A DNA stretch of 64,000 bases from Pontiella desulfatans (GTDB lineage: Bacteria > Verrucomicrobiota > Kiritimatiellia > Kiritimatiellales > Pontiellaceae). The stretch covers positions 3,782,001 through 3,846,000 of the forward strand of contig NZ_CAAHFG010000001.1 in the NCBI RefSeq assembly GCF_900890425.1, written 5' to 3'. Within the stretch, counting starts at the first letter, position 1. The number at the start of each line of letters is the position of its first letter. This document shows positions 1 through 8,472 of the stretch, piece after piece. A model generated the notes under the pieces. That model saw only the letters and a program-made list of their open reading frames with translations. It had not been told where the DNA came from and ran no database searches. The position numbers were made by a program, and so were the translations under genes.

Positions 1-724
1 CCAGCAGATGCAGGATATCCTGGCCAATCTGCAATTGTTCCGGAGCCACGAAATAGAGCGTCACATCCTTGTAGAGCGTCAGCATCCAGGCCAGCGAGCG
101 CACCGTCCGGCCCCGCATCAGGTCGCCCACGAAAACCACGTGCTTTCCATCCACTCCACCGATCTTCTCGAAACTGCGTTCGAGCGTATAGATGTCCAGC
201 AAGGCCTGCGTCGGGTGCTGATCCGACCCGGAACCGGCATTCAGCACGGGAATCTCGCGGCCGGTATGCGCGAGCATCCAGGCCACACGTTCGGCAAAGC
301 CGCCGACCGGATGGCGCATGATGATCATGTCGGCATAGGAGCTGAAGGTCCGGATCGTATCCTCCGGCGACTCGCCTTTCACCTCGCTCGAGGTCTTCGT
401 GTCGCGCACGTCCATCGTATCGAGGCCGAGAATCTGGCACGCGGCGTTATGCGAAAGGTAGGTGCGCGAAGAAGGTTGCGCGAAATAGAGCATCGCCCGC
501 TTATCCGACAGCAGGGTCTTCAGGAAGTTTGCCCCCTCGCGGCGTTTGTTGATGCGTTTAATGCGCGTGGCCAATGTGCAAAGTTCCTCCAACTTGGTGC
601 GGGTGAACTGCTGCGCGATCAGCGTATGCGGTGGTTCCGACTGGAAATAGCCCCCCTTCTCCGTTAGCGGAAGAGCCTTGAAATCCTTCCATGAGATGCC
701 GCTTAGTTTTTTATCCGTATCCAT
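1..724 (-). CDS. pyrB: Aspartate carbamoyltransferase, catalytic chain (N-terminal part)
   Basis: Catalyses carbamoyl phosphate + aspartate to carbamoyl aspartate, the committed step of cytoplasmic pyrimidine synthesis. Translating the minus strand from the ATG at 722-724 gives about 241 codons with no stop before the window edge, so the C-terminus is missing. Family marks are the carbamoyl-phosphate loop (YFAQPSSRTYLS, a variant of the usual STRT), GSGSDQHPTQALLDIYT, and DLMRGRTVRSLAWML. The sequence CQILGLDTMDVRDT after the phosphate loop resembles a divergent ATCase subgroup rather than the E. coli type. The gene is divergent from mfd with about 100 bp between the two starts. Ornithine carbamoyltransferase is the alternative, but HPTQALLDIYT favours ATCase. 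Confidence 0.87.
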   Translation of the reverse strand, partial: MDTDKKLSGISWKDFKALPLTEKGGYFQSEPPHTLIAQQFTRTKLEELCTLATRIKRINKRREGANFLKTLLSDKRAMLYFAQPSSRTYLSHNAACQILGLDTMDVRDTKTSSEVKGESPEDTIRTFSSYADMIIMRHPVGGFAERVAWMLAHTGREIPVLNAGSGSDQHPTQALLDIYTLERSFEKIGGVDGKHVVFVGDLMRGRTVRSLAWMLTLYKDVTLYFVAPEQLQIGQDILHLL

Positions 725-824
725 AATTTCCTTTGCCCCTTTCTCCAACAAGCTTCCAATAATAGCGGCCGAGAGAACAAAGTCCACCCTTCCAATCCGG
801 GTTTTCTTCACCTACATTCCCAGC

Positions 825-3800
825 ATGGCAGTCGAAGAGAACAAAACAAGCACCCCCGGGGTCGATCCGGCGGTGCTTAAAAGGTTTACCGGGAAACATG
901 CGCGGGTGGTGGACGCCCCCATCTGCGCGCAAGCCCTGCTCTGCCGGGATATCTTCCAGATCCTCAAACAAAACGTGCTATGGATTGCCGCCGATGTCCG
1001 CGAAATGGAACGCCTCCACGAATCGCTGCGCACGCTTGTGGAAGATACCGCAGGCGCCCCGTCGATCCCGCCGCAAGACATCCACCTCTTCCAACCCATG
1101 GAAAAGGATCCCGCCGTCTTCGGGGAACACCTCAAACTTGTCCAATACCTCACCCCTCCCGGACCCCACGGAAAAAGTCACGATCGTGACATTTTCCGTG
1201 GGGTCCGGTTTATCATCGTCACCTGCCCGCAGGCGCTGGAGCAGGAGGTTCCGCTCGCGGGGGAATCCGAACTGGCGGTTCAAACGCTTAGGGTCGGGGA
1301 GGAACATCATCCTCAAACCCTGACCGGTTGGATGTCGGATGCCGGCTATGAATTTGGCGTGGAAGTCTACTCCCAGGGAGAGGCCGCGCTGCGCGGCGGC
1401 ATTCTCGACTGCTGGCCCCCCGGCTCCCCCCGCCCCGTGCGTATCGAGTTCTTCGGCGACGAAATCGACTCCATCCGCTATTTCGATGACCAGACCCAAT
1501 GCTCCATAGAGAAGATCGATTCCGTCCAGCTCCCGCAAATGGACTTTGGCTTTGCCGGCGAAGACTCCTGCCCAATTACCGACCTTCTCCCCGAAAACAC
1601 CCTGATCGTTAATCCAGATGCGGCGGAAGATCTCGCCCAAAGGCGCAACGGCACCCATGAAGCGAGCCTGGCGGCTACTCGGCTTGAGCGAAGCGGGCAA
1701 GCAATAAATACCCGCTTTGATTTTTACGATACCGGACTCGTATCGGTTTCCTATGACACGCATCCGAAAGAGGCCGAACAGGCCCGCCGCCGGTTCGTGG
1801 ATCAGCGCTGTGCCGATGCTTCCGCCGATTGGAGCGTGCATTTCTATTTTGAAACCCGGGGCACCCTGAACCGGTTCAGGGAGCTTTATGAAGAGCTGGA
1901 GGGGTTCGATGCGCTGCAACTGCACCACGGCGTACTGCACGAGAGCGCCATCGACCACGGCCGGAAATTCCTGATCGTCACCGAATCCGACTTCTATGCC
2001 TACCACACCAACCGCAACGCCCACGCCCGGAACGCCAAACGATTCCACAAGCAACAGGAACGCGTTTCCGAAGCGGCCGACATCCAGCCCGGCGATTTCG
2101 TGGTGCACGTCGAGCACGGCGTCGGCAAATATCTCGGCCTTGTCGAGACGTCCTTCAGCGGCAAAAGCATGGAAGTGCTTTGCATCGAATATGCCAAGGG
2201 CGAAAAGGTTTATCTCCCCGTCACGCAGGCGCACCTGCTCACCCGCTATAAAGGCATGGGCAAGAATGCGCCCAAGCCGCACACCCTCGGCGGACGGAAG
2301 TGGAAAAACGACAAGGCAGGGGCCGAGGAAGCCGTTCAGGATTTCGCCTCCCAGTTGCTGCTGACCCAGGCCGAACGCCAGGCGAAACGCGGCTACCGCT
2401 TCTCCAAGGATACCGCCATGCAGGCCGAATTCGAAGCGGCCTTCCCCTACACCGAAACGCCGGACCAGCTCTCTTCGTCCGATGAACTGAAACGCGACAT
2501 GGAAAAACTGCGGCCGATGGACCGCCTGCTCTGCGGCGATGTTGGCTTCGGCAAAACCGAGGTCGCGATGCGCGCCGCCTTCAAGGCGGTGATGGATGGC
2601 ATGCAGGTGGCGGTGCTCGTTCCAACCACGATATTGGCGCAGCAGCACTACGACACGTTTGCCGAACGCATGGCCGCCTTTCCCATCCGGATCGACATGG
2701 TCAGCCGCTTCCGCAGCCGCGCCGAGCAAAACAAGACGCTCGTCCAAACCCTCGAAGGCGAGGTCGACATCCTCATCGGCACCCACCGCATCCTCTCCAA
2801 GGATGTAAACTTTAAGAACCTCGGGCTCGTCATCATCGACGAAGAGCAGCGCTTCGGCGTCACCGCCAAGGAGCACCTCAAAGAGCTGCGCAAACAGGTG
2901 GACGTCATCACCATGTCGGCCACGCCGATTCCCCGGACGCTCTACATGAGCCTGACCGGGGTTCGCGACCTGAGCACCATCAAGACCGCCCCGCAGGAAC
3001 GGCAGCCGGTCGATACCAACGTGATTCCCTACGACGAGGAGATTATTACCGAAGCCATCCGCGCCGAGCTGCACCGCGACGGGCAGGTGTTCTACCTGCA
3101 CAACCGCGTCAAAACCATCCATCTCGTCGAAACCCGGCTGATGACGCTGGTGCCCGAAGCCCGCATCGCCGTTGCCCACGGACAGATGGGCGAAACGGAA
3201 CTCTCGCAGATTATGCACGCCTTCGTTGAAGGCCGGTTCGATGTCCTGCTCTGCACCACCATCATTGAAAGCGGTGTCGACATACCCAACTGCAACACGC
3301 TGATTGTCGAAAACGCCGAGCGCTTCGGACTGTCCGATCTCTACCAGCTGCGCGGACGGGTCGGGCGCTCCAACCACAAGGCCTTCGCCTTCCTGATGCT
3401 CTCGCCCGGCGGCGACATGATCGATGCCGCGCGCGACCGCATGAACGCCATCAAGCGCTACACCGGCCTCGGCTCCGGTTTCCGCCTGGCCCTGCGCGAC
3501 CTCGAGCTGCGCGGTGCCGGCAACATGCTCGGGGCCAAGCAGAGCGGCCACATTTCCGCCGTCGGGTTCGACCTCTATTGCCAGCTGCTCAAGCGCACCA
3601 TCGCCATTTTGCAGGGCAAGAAGCCACCGCCGCTCATGGACGTGACCGTCAAGATCGACTTTCTCGACCTCTCCCCGAAAACCGGGACCGCGGCAAACGG
3701 AGCGTACATCCCCTACGACTATATCGAGGACGAAAACCTGCGCCTGCGCCTCTACCAGCGCATGTCGGCCCTGGCCACCAAGCAGGAAATCACCCTGATG

Positions 3801-4040
3801 AAGCGCGAGATCAAAGACCGCTTCGGGAGGCTGCCGCAGGAAGTCCACCGCCTCATGCTCATCGCCGAGCTACGCATCGTCGCTGCCGACCATGGGCTTA
3901 AATCCGTCATCGTCCGCAAGCGGCAAGTCATGCTCTCGGAAGACAAGCAATACCGCACCTTTGGCGGCATGCACCCGCGCCTGGAAGAAGACACAACCAC
4001 CCCGATGCTGAAGGAACTGATCGAGCTAATCAAGAGGTAG
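825..4040 (+). CDS. mfd: Transcription-repair coupling factor Mfd
   Basis: DNA translocase that displaces RNA polymerase stalled at lesions and recruits UvrA. The 1071-residue product has the full family order: UvrB-homology region, RNAP-interacting domain (GDFVVHVEHGVGKYLG), RecG-like helicase with Walker A GDVGFGKTE (Lys577) and DEEQ (from Asp672), motif VI QLRGRVGRS, and the C-terminal TRCF domain. The frame is open from an ATG at 678, but that would overlap the pyrB start; the ATG at 825 begins MAVEENKTS and puts the family-like sequence near the N-terminus. Oddities: a 50-bp near-palindrome lies in frame at 1159-1208 (about residues 112-128), and the TAG stop falls in the first REP unit. 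Confidence 0.96.
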   Translation: MAVEENKTSTPGVDPAVLKRFTGKHARVVDAPICAQALLCRDIFQILKQNVLWIAADVREMERLHESLRTLVEDTAGAPSIPPQDIHLFQPMEKDPAVFGEHLKLVQYLTPPGPHGKSHDRDIFRGVRFIIVTCPQALEQEVPLAGESELAVQTLRVGEEHHPQTLTGWMSDAGYEFGVEVYSQGEAALRGGILDCWPPGSPRPVRIEFFGDEIDSIRYFDDQTQCSIEKIDSVQLPQMDFGFAGEDSCPITDLLPENTLIVNPDAAEDLAQRRNGTHEASLAATRLERSGQAINTRFDFYDTGLVSVSYDTHPKEAEQARRRFVDQRCADASADWSVHFYFETRGTLNRFRELYEELEGFDALQLHHGVLHESAIDHGRKFLIVTESDFYAYHTNRNAHARNAKRFHKQQERVSEAADIQPGDFVVHVEHGVGKYLGLVETSFSGKSMEVLCIEYAKGEKVYLPVTQAHLLTRYKGMGKNAPKPHTLGGRKWKNDKAGAEEAVQDFASQLLLTQAERQAKRGYRFSKDTAMQAEFEAAFPYTETPDQLSSSDELKRDMEKLRPMDRLLCGDVGFGKTEVAMRAAFKAVMDGMQVAVLVPTTILAQQHYDTFAERMAAFPIRIDMVSRFRSRAEQNKTLVQTLEGEVDILIGTHRILSKDVNFKNLGLVIIDEEQRFGVTAKEHLKELRKQVDVITMSATPIPRTLYMSLTGVRDLSTIKTAPQERQPVDTNVIPYDEEIITEAIRAELHRDGQVFYLHNRVKTIHLVETRLMTLVPEARIAVAHGQMGETELSQIMHAFVEGRFDVLLCTTIIESGVDIPNCNTLIVENAERFGLSDLYQLRGRVGRSNHKAFAFLMLSPGGDMIDAARDRMNAIKRYTGLGSGFRLALRDLELRGAGNMLGAKQSGHISAVGFDLYCQLLKRTIAILQGKKPPPLMDVTVKIDFLDLSPKTGTAANGAYIPYDYIEDENLRLRLYQRMSALATKQEITLMKREIKDRFGRLPQEVHRLMLIAELRIVAADHGLKSVIVRKRQVMLSEDKQYRTFGGMHPRLEEDTTTPMLKELIELIKR
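1159..1208. repeat. Palindromic element inside the mfd reading frame
   Basis: A 50-bp inverted repeat centred at 1183/1184, with only the pair 1176/1191 unmatched. The central 10 bp are CACGATCGTG. It is read in frame by mfd as PPGPHGKSHDRDIFRG, between LVQYLT and VRFIIVTCPQ, where other Mfd proteins are expected to run straight into the strand containing the IVT motif. It looks like an inserted palindromic element, comparable in form to Rickettsia palindromic elements, that kept the frame. The centre is shared with the palindrome at 18177-18224. Confidence 0.75.
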
Positions 4041-4289
4041 GGACGACTGTCCTCAGTCGTCCGCCCCGAGCACAGGGCCGATCCACCGAACGGCGGGGTG
4101 GGACACCCCGCCCTACCCTGGGTAGGGACGACTGTCCTCAGTCGTCCGCCCCGTGCGCAGGGCCGATCCGCCGTGCGGCGGGGTGGGACACCCCGCCCTA
4201 CCCTGGGTAGGGACGACTGTCCTCAGTCGTCCGCCCGTGCGCAGGGCCGATCCGCCGTGCGTCGGGGTGGGACACCCCGCCCTACCCTG
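4036..4289. repeat. REP array: three tandem units of 84-85 bp
   Basis: Units start at 4036, 4121 and 4206 and are nearly identical. Each contains two hairpin-forming palindromes, GGACGACTGTCCTCAGTCGTCC and GGGGTGGGACACCCC, joined by a spacer around CAGGGCCGATCC. The mfd TAG stop (4038-4040) is the GGTAGGG start of the first unit, and the RAYT stop (4282-4284, minus strand) is in the CCCTACCC end of the third. The units adjoin each other with no unique spacers, so this is a BIME/REP-type array and not CRISPR. It may also act as an mfd 3' hairpin. Confidence 0.9.
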
Positions 4290-4728
4290 GGCGATTCTCC
4301 CAAACGTAGGGCCAATCTTCGGGTTGAACACACAACCCCGCCCGAACCGGATTCATGCGGATGTAATGGGCCTTTTCGATGTAGCTTTCATCCTTGCGCA
4401 ACCGATGGTCGAAGAAATCGCATTGCCATGAAACACCCAACATCCTCGCCGTATACTTCTTGAATTCCTTGATGCTCTTCAGCATTCCAACATCACGGTT
4501 AAAGCTCATGATGGCATGCAAGTGATCAGGCATGAGAACGAGCAGGTGCAACCAGAGATCGCCGCGTTCTTGATAGAATATAAGCGACCGATAGAGAACA
4601 TCGGCAACCTCGTTGGTGCAAAGCTGGTTTTTACCCTTTGGTTGCGTATTGATCGTGATGAAATATTCCGCGCCATCCTCAACCCAGGAAGGAATTCCAT
4701 GCGGCAGTGTTTTGCGTTCCGGCAACAT
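4282..4728 (-). CDS. REP-associated tyrosine transposase (RAYT)
   Basis: Single-strand transposase of the IS200/IS605-related Y1 (HUH) superfamily that, in the studied cases, nicks REP hairpins. The 148-residue product has the metal-binding HUH motif PDHLHAIM (His69, His71), the RAYT signature DHRLRKDESY, and HYIRMNPVRAGL, where Tyr122 is the expected nucleophile. REP units lie on both sides (4036-4289 and 4772-4855), the usual arrangement for a REP/RAYT pair. The last residues ENRPG and the stop are encoded by REP sequence. The frame is open upstream of the chosen ATG (4726-4728) and reads PFIWLHHPI, which resembles RAYT N-termini, but there is no ATG there; a rare start upstream is possible. 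It looks intact. Confidence 0.9.
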   Translation of the reverse strand: MLPERKTLPHGIPSWVEDGAEYFITINTQPKGKNQLCTNEVADVLYRSLIFYQERGDLWLHLLVLMPDHLHAIMSFNRDVGMLKSIKEFKKYTARMLGVSWQCDFFDHRLRKDESYIEKAHYIRMNPVRAGLCVQPEDWPYVWENRPG

Positions 4729-4771
4729 GATTGGATGATGCAGCCAGATGAACGGGTTGGCAAATCCAAAA

Positions 4772-4855
4772 GGCAGGGACGCGTGTCACCGCGCGCCCGC
4801 CACGTGCGCAGGGCCGATCCACCGAACGGCGGAGTGGGACACCCCGCCCTACCCT
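4772..4855. repeat. Fourth REP unit, upstream of the RAYT gene
   Basis: About 84 bp matching the array units at 4036-4289: the same GTGCGCAGGGCCGATCC spacer and GTGGGACACCCCGCCCTACCCT end. The first hairpin has diverged (GGGACGCGTGTCACCGCGC). Same orientation as the three units on the other side, so the RAYT gene is enclosed by REP sequence. Confidence 0.85.
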
Positions 4856-4861
4856 ACAACA

Positions 4862-5722
4862 CTACCACCCCATCCCTTTTGAATAGGTGATTTTTCCGCG
4901 GGTTCGGGCAGGCGTTTGCTTGAGCTTGTCCTTATGGACGATCAATGCTTCCGAAAAAATGGCTTCGAGTGAATTGGTGAGGGTTCCGGTTGAGGAACAA
5001 TCGATCCGGGAAAACGAACTCCAGAATTGTTCGGCAAAATGTTGGCAATACGTCGCATGCTTTTCATCGGTGTCCGTGATCGAGATGATCGGTGCATAGG
5101 AATTTTCGATGGCACTTGAAAAACCGCCGGAGTAACACTGATCCATCACACTCACGATCGTTAAGGCGCTGATCTTTTCCAGTAGCTGGCAATATTCCAT
5201 GGCCGACATTGTTTGATCTCGGAAAGCCAACGTGATCGCTCCCCCGACCCGCTTGCCGTGGCCTGTGCAGTAGACAAAGAGGAGATCGTTGTAATCAACA
5301 ATCCGGGAAAGAGCCGTCAACGTGTCCTTGAACATTTCATGATTCGAAGTGGTGGTTGGATATGGCCTGTCAGGGCTCATATCGGAACGCGGGTTTAGAT
5401 GATTGAGAATAATAATGTCGGAATCGGAAAAGCCCGCGGCCTTAAACGCCTTGTAGGCCTTGCTGATATTTGTTCCGTGCAGGCGGTTGTTTTTGTCGGC
5501 ATTCACGAGAACGGCATATTTGTTCTCCTTGCCCCGAACGGAAGCGGTTTCCATTTGTTTCAGGTTTTCACGAAACCGCTCCGGCGTTTGCAGGGAACGC
5601 GGCTCCTTGCCCATGGAATCCGGTTCGCTCAAGGGATTCCCTCCGGAGCCAATGCTCCAACAGACCAACAGCATGCCCATGCGCACGCCCGTGGAAATCC
5701 TGAATAAACCAATCCTACGCAA
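4862..5722 (-). CDS. Caspase-like cysteine peptidase (clan CD), putative lipoprotein
   Basis: Predicted envelope peptidase of the caspase/legumain fold, 286 residues. The dyad is visible: His155 in YCTGHGKR and Cys196 in MDQCYSGGF, with the expected spacing of about 40 residues, each after a hydrophobic strand (DDLLFVYCTGHG, ALTIVSVMDQC). The N-terminus is positively charged and then reads MGMLLVCWS, a lipobox-like end (LLVC), which suggests membrane anchoring. The frame is open to an ATG at 5776, but a promoter-like sequence covers that region; the TTG at 5720-5722 follows GGGAGG with 5-6 bp spacing and is preferred. Substrate and role are unknown. It stands next to the RAYT/REP block and diverges from rapA. 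Start choice is the weakest point. Confidence 0.75.
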   Translation of the reverse strand: MRRIGLFRISTGVRMGMLLVCWSIGSGGNPLSEPDSMGKEPRSLQTPERFRENLKQMETASVRGKENKYAVLVNADKNNRLHGTNISKAYKAFKAAGFSDSDIIILNHLNPRSDMSPDRPYPTTTSNHEMFKDTLTALSRIVDYNDLLFVYCTGHGKRVGGAITLAFRDQTMSAMEYCQLLEKISALTIVSVMDQCYSGGFSSAIENSYAPIISITDTDEKHATYCQHFAEQFWSSFSRIDCSSTGTLTNSLEAIFSEALIVHKDKLKQTPARTRGKITYSKGMGW

Positions 5723-5744
5723 GACAACCTCCCATCCGGAATAA

Positions 5745-5778
5745 GCAGGAGAATACGCCGATTTGCATCGATTCAAAA
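5745..5778 (-). promoter_or_regulatory. Candidate promoter of the caspase-like gene
   Basis: Minus-strand TTTTGA (5778-5773), 17-bp spacer, TATTCT (5755-5750), about 28 bp before the TTG start. Positions 5745-5766 match 46938-46959 upstream of the sulfatase gene at nearly every base (GCAGGAGARTAYGCCGATT), which supports a conserved promoter shape. Read from sequence only. Confidence 0.4.
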
Positions 5779-5850
5779 CACAAATCCCCAGAAGGACGCA
5801 CTCCAGATCTTTATTCCCAAGCTTGCGCGAATTCGGTAGGTTCCGCCGCT

Positions 5851-8472
5851 ATGCAAAAATATTTCAAAGGACAGCGCTGGATCAGCGAAACGGAGCCCGA
5901 GCTTGGATTGGGGCTGGTTGTGGACGCCACCGCCCGCACCGTGCAGGTGTTTTACCAGGCGGCCAACGAGATGCGGCACTACGCCATCAACATGGCTCCG
6001 CTCAAGCGCGTGCGCTTTGCCGAGGGCGACGAAATTGAATCGCGCGAGGGCACCCGGCTGACGGTCGAAACCATTACCGAGGAAAACGGACTGCTCCTCT
6101 ACGGGGCGGCGGATGGCACGCAGCTGATCGAAGCCGACCTGTGCGACACCTCGAGCTTCGACCGGCCGGAAACCCGCCTGCTGGGTGGCCATGTGGATGC
6201 CAACGCCCTGTTCGACCTACGCGTGGCCGCGTTGAATGCGCGCCACCGACATGGCCAGCTGGCGGTGCGCGGCTTGCTGGGCGGGCGCGTCGACTTGTTG
6301 CCCCACCAGCTCTATATTGCGCAGGAAGTGAGCGCACGCCCCCTGCCGCGCGTCCTGCTGGCCGATGAAGTGGGCCTTGGAAAAACCATCGAGGCATGCC
6401 TCGTCCTGCATCGCCTGATGGTTTGCGGGTTGGTCCGGCGCGTATTGGTTCTCGTCCCGCACGCGCTCGTTCACCAATGGTTTGTCGAACTATTGCGCCG
6501 GTTCAATCTTTCGTTCAGTATTTTCAACGAGGAACGTTGCGCAGCGATCGAAGCCACCGAACCCGGCATCAACCCGTTCCACGACGACCAGCTGATCCTT
6601 TCGAGCATCGAGTTTCTCACGGAGAATCCGGAGCGCGCCACGCAGGCCATCGCGTGCGACTGGGATCTGCTGATTGTCGACGAAGCCCACCACCTGCACT
6701 GGTCGCCGGAACAAACCAGCCCGGAATATTGCGTGGTCGAGCGGCTGGCCGGTTGCATCCCGCGCCTGCTTCTGCTCACAGCCAGCCCGGAACAGATGGG
6801 GCTCGAAAGCCACTTCGCCCGGTTGCGGCTGCTCGACCCGCAACGCTATCCCGACTTCGAGACCTACAAGGTTGAGCATGATCGCTATGCCGAGGTTGCC
6901 GCGGAGATCGGGGAACGACTGGAGACGATGAACGAACAGGAACGGGCCGAAGCGCTGGATCGCCACGGCCCTGGGCGCGTCATCTTCCGCAACACGCGCA
7001 GAAACATGACCGGCTTCCCGAAGCGGATTCCCGACCCCATACCGATGGAGCTGCCGGAAGGCGCCGACACAATGGGGCCCGAAGATCCGCGCCTCGACTG
7101 GCTGCTCGCCTTCCTGCGCGAAAACCCCCAGGAAAAGGTGCTGGTGATCGGCCGGACCCGTTTCGAGGTTTCCGTGATTGTCGATGCCATCCGCAACCGC
7201 TCGGGGGTGGACGTGGCCCATTTCCACGAGCAGATGAATCTGGTGAAGTGCGACCGCCAGGCCGCCTGGTTCGCCGAACCGGAAGGCGCGCGCGTGATGG
7301 TGGTTTCGGAAATGGGCGGCGAAGGCCGCAATTTCCAGGTGGCCTCGCACCTGGTGTTGATTGATCTGCCGCGCGACCCCGAGTTGCTGGAGCAGCGCAT
7401 CGGCCGCCTCGACCGCATCGGCCAGCGCGGCGATGTCCATATCCATGTGCCCTACCTGAAGGGAACGGAAGAGGAACACGTTGTGCGGTGGCTGCATGAA
7501 GGGCTCAACGCCTTCGCCGAGCCGGTCGTTGGAGGCTTTGAATTGCTGGAGCGCTTTGAAACCCGGCTGGATGACGTCACCGATGAAGTGATCGCCGAAA
7601 CCCATGCGTTCTACGAGACCCTGCGCGCACAAATCGCCGCAGGGCGCGACCGTCTACTGGAGCTCTCGTCCTTCCGCCCCGACATCGGCAACGATGTGGC
7701 CCGGCAAATCAACGAATGCGAACAGTCGACCGACCTTGAAACCTATCTGCTGGAGATGTTCGAACACTACGGCGTACACGCCGAGGCGCTCGACGCCACC
7801 TCCTACCACATCCGCCCCGACCAAATGTTCGACGACTGGTTCCCGCTGAAACCCGAGGGCATCCGGATCACGTTCAACCGGGATGAAGCGTTGATCCGCC
7901 CGGACACCACCCTGATGAGCTGGGACCACCCGATGGTGACCGGAGCCGGCGAGCTGGTTATCGGGTCTGAACGGGGCAGTTGCGCCATGGCCGTGGACCC
8001 CACCCAGGAAACCCCGCTCAAGCTTCAGGCCATCTATGTCCTGGAAACCGTCGCGCCACCCGGGCTTAACGCCGACCGCTTCCTGCCCCCCACCCCGGTC
8101 AGCATCACCGTCAACCATGCGGGCTGCGCGATGGACGGAACCGGCGAACGGCATCTGAAAGACGCCGACCCGTGGAAGTTGCTGGAGCATGAATCGATCC
8201 GTACGCAGATGATCCCCGCAATGATTGAAGCAACGCGCCCGCTCGCTGAGCAGGCCGCCGAGTCCACCATTGCCGACGCGCGCCGCAACATGCTTGAAAC
8301 CTTGGGGAAGGAATACCAACGGCTCGAATATCTCAAGAAGATCAACAACAACATTCGCAAGGAAGAACTCGCCCACGCGCGCAGCGCCATCACCGAACTC
8401 GATAAAACCCTGGCCGCCGCCCGCCTGCGCCTCGATGCCATCCGCATCATCAGCGCCAGCCAGGACGCCTAG
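5851..8472 (+). CDS. rapA: RNA polymerase-associated SWI2/SNF2 ATPase RapA (HepA)
   Basis: Swi2/Snf2-family translocase that, in E. coli, binds RNA polymerase and promotes its recycling. 873 residues, somewhat shorter than E. coli RapA (968). N-terminal Tudor-like region (GQRWISETEPELGLG), then the helicase core: Walker A ADEVGLGKT (from Ala171), DEAHH (Asp277-His281), and motif VI LEQRIGRLDRIGQ. The C-terminal region is RapA-like and ends in a charged helix. The ATG at 5851 starts MQKYFKGQRW, matching the family N-terminus. Its TAG stop shares the sequence CTAG with the recN stop on the other strand. Confidence 0.88.
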   Translation: MQKYFKGQRWISETEPELGLGLVVDATARTVQVFYQAANEMRHYAINMAPLKRVRFAEGDEIESREGTRLTVETITEENGLLLYGAADGTQLIEADLCDTSSFDRPETRLLGGHVDANALFDLRVAALNARHRHGQLAVRGLLGGRVDLLPHQLYIAQEVSARPLPRVLLADEVGLGKTIEACLVLHRLMVCGLVRRVLVLVPHALVHQWFVELLRRFNLSFSIFNEERCAAIEATEPGINPFHDDQLILSSIEFLTENPERATQAIACDWDLLIVDEAHHLHWSPEQTSPEYCVVERLAGCIPRLLLLTASPEQMGLESHFARLRLLDPQRYPDFETYKVEHDRYAEVAAEIGERLETMNEQERAEALDRHGPGRVIFRNTRRNMTGFPKRIPDPIPMELPEGADTMGPEDPRLDWLLAFLRENPQEKVLVIGRTRFEVSVIVDAIRNRSGVDVAHFHEQMNLVKCDRQAAWFAEPEGARVMVVSEMGGEGRNFQVASHLVLIDLPRDPELLEQRIGRLDRIGQRGDVHIHVPYLKGTEEEHVVRWLHEGLNAFAEPVVGGFELLERFETRLDDVTDEVIAETHAFYETLRAQIAAGRDRLLELSSFRPDIGNDVARQINECEQSTDLETYLLEMFEHYGVHAEALDATSYHIRPDQMFDDWFPLKPEGIRITFNRDEALIRPDTTLMSWDHPMVTGAGELVIGSERGSCAMAVDPTQETPLKLQAIYVLETVAPPGLNADRFLPPTPVSITVNHAGCAMDGTGERHLKDADPWKLLEHESIRTQMIPAMIEATRPLAEQAAESTIADARRNMLETLGKEYQRLEYLKKINNNIRKEELAHARSAITELDKTLAAARLRLDAIRIISASQDA

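Noticed and set aside
8-667. 219-codon plus-strand frame at the window start
   Set aside because: The minus strand encodes aspartate carbamoyltransferase motifs over the same DNA.
978-3848. 956-codon open frame on the minus strand opposite mfd
   Set aside because: The mfd strand shows full helicase motifs; the opposite frame has no motif and is open because of GC-rich codon structure.
4036-4289. CRISPR array
   Set aside because: Repeats are 84-85 bp, adjacent with no unique spacers, and contain REP hairpins; no cas genes.
5150-5159. Third CACGATCGT match inside the caspase-like gene
   Set aside because: The flanking bases are not palindromic, so it is a chance match to the core.
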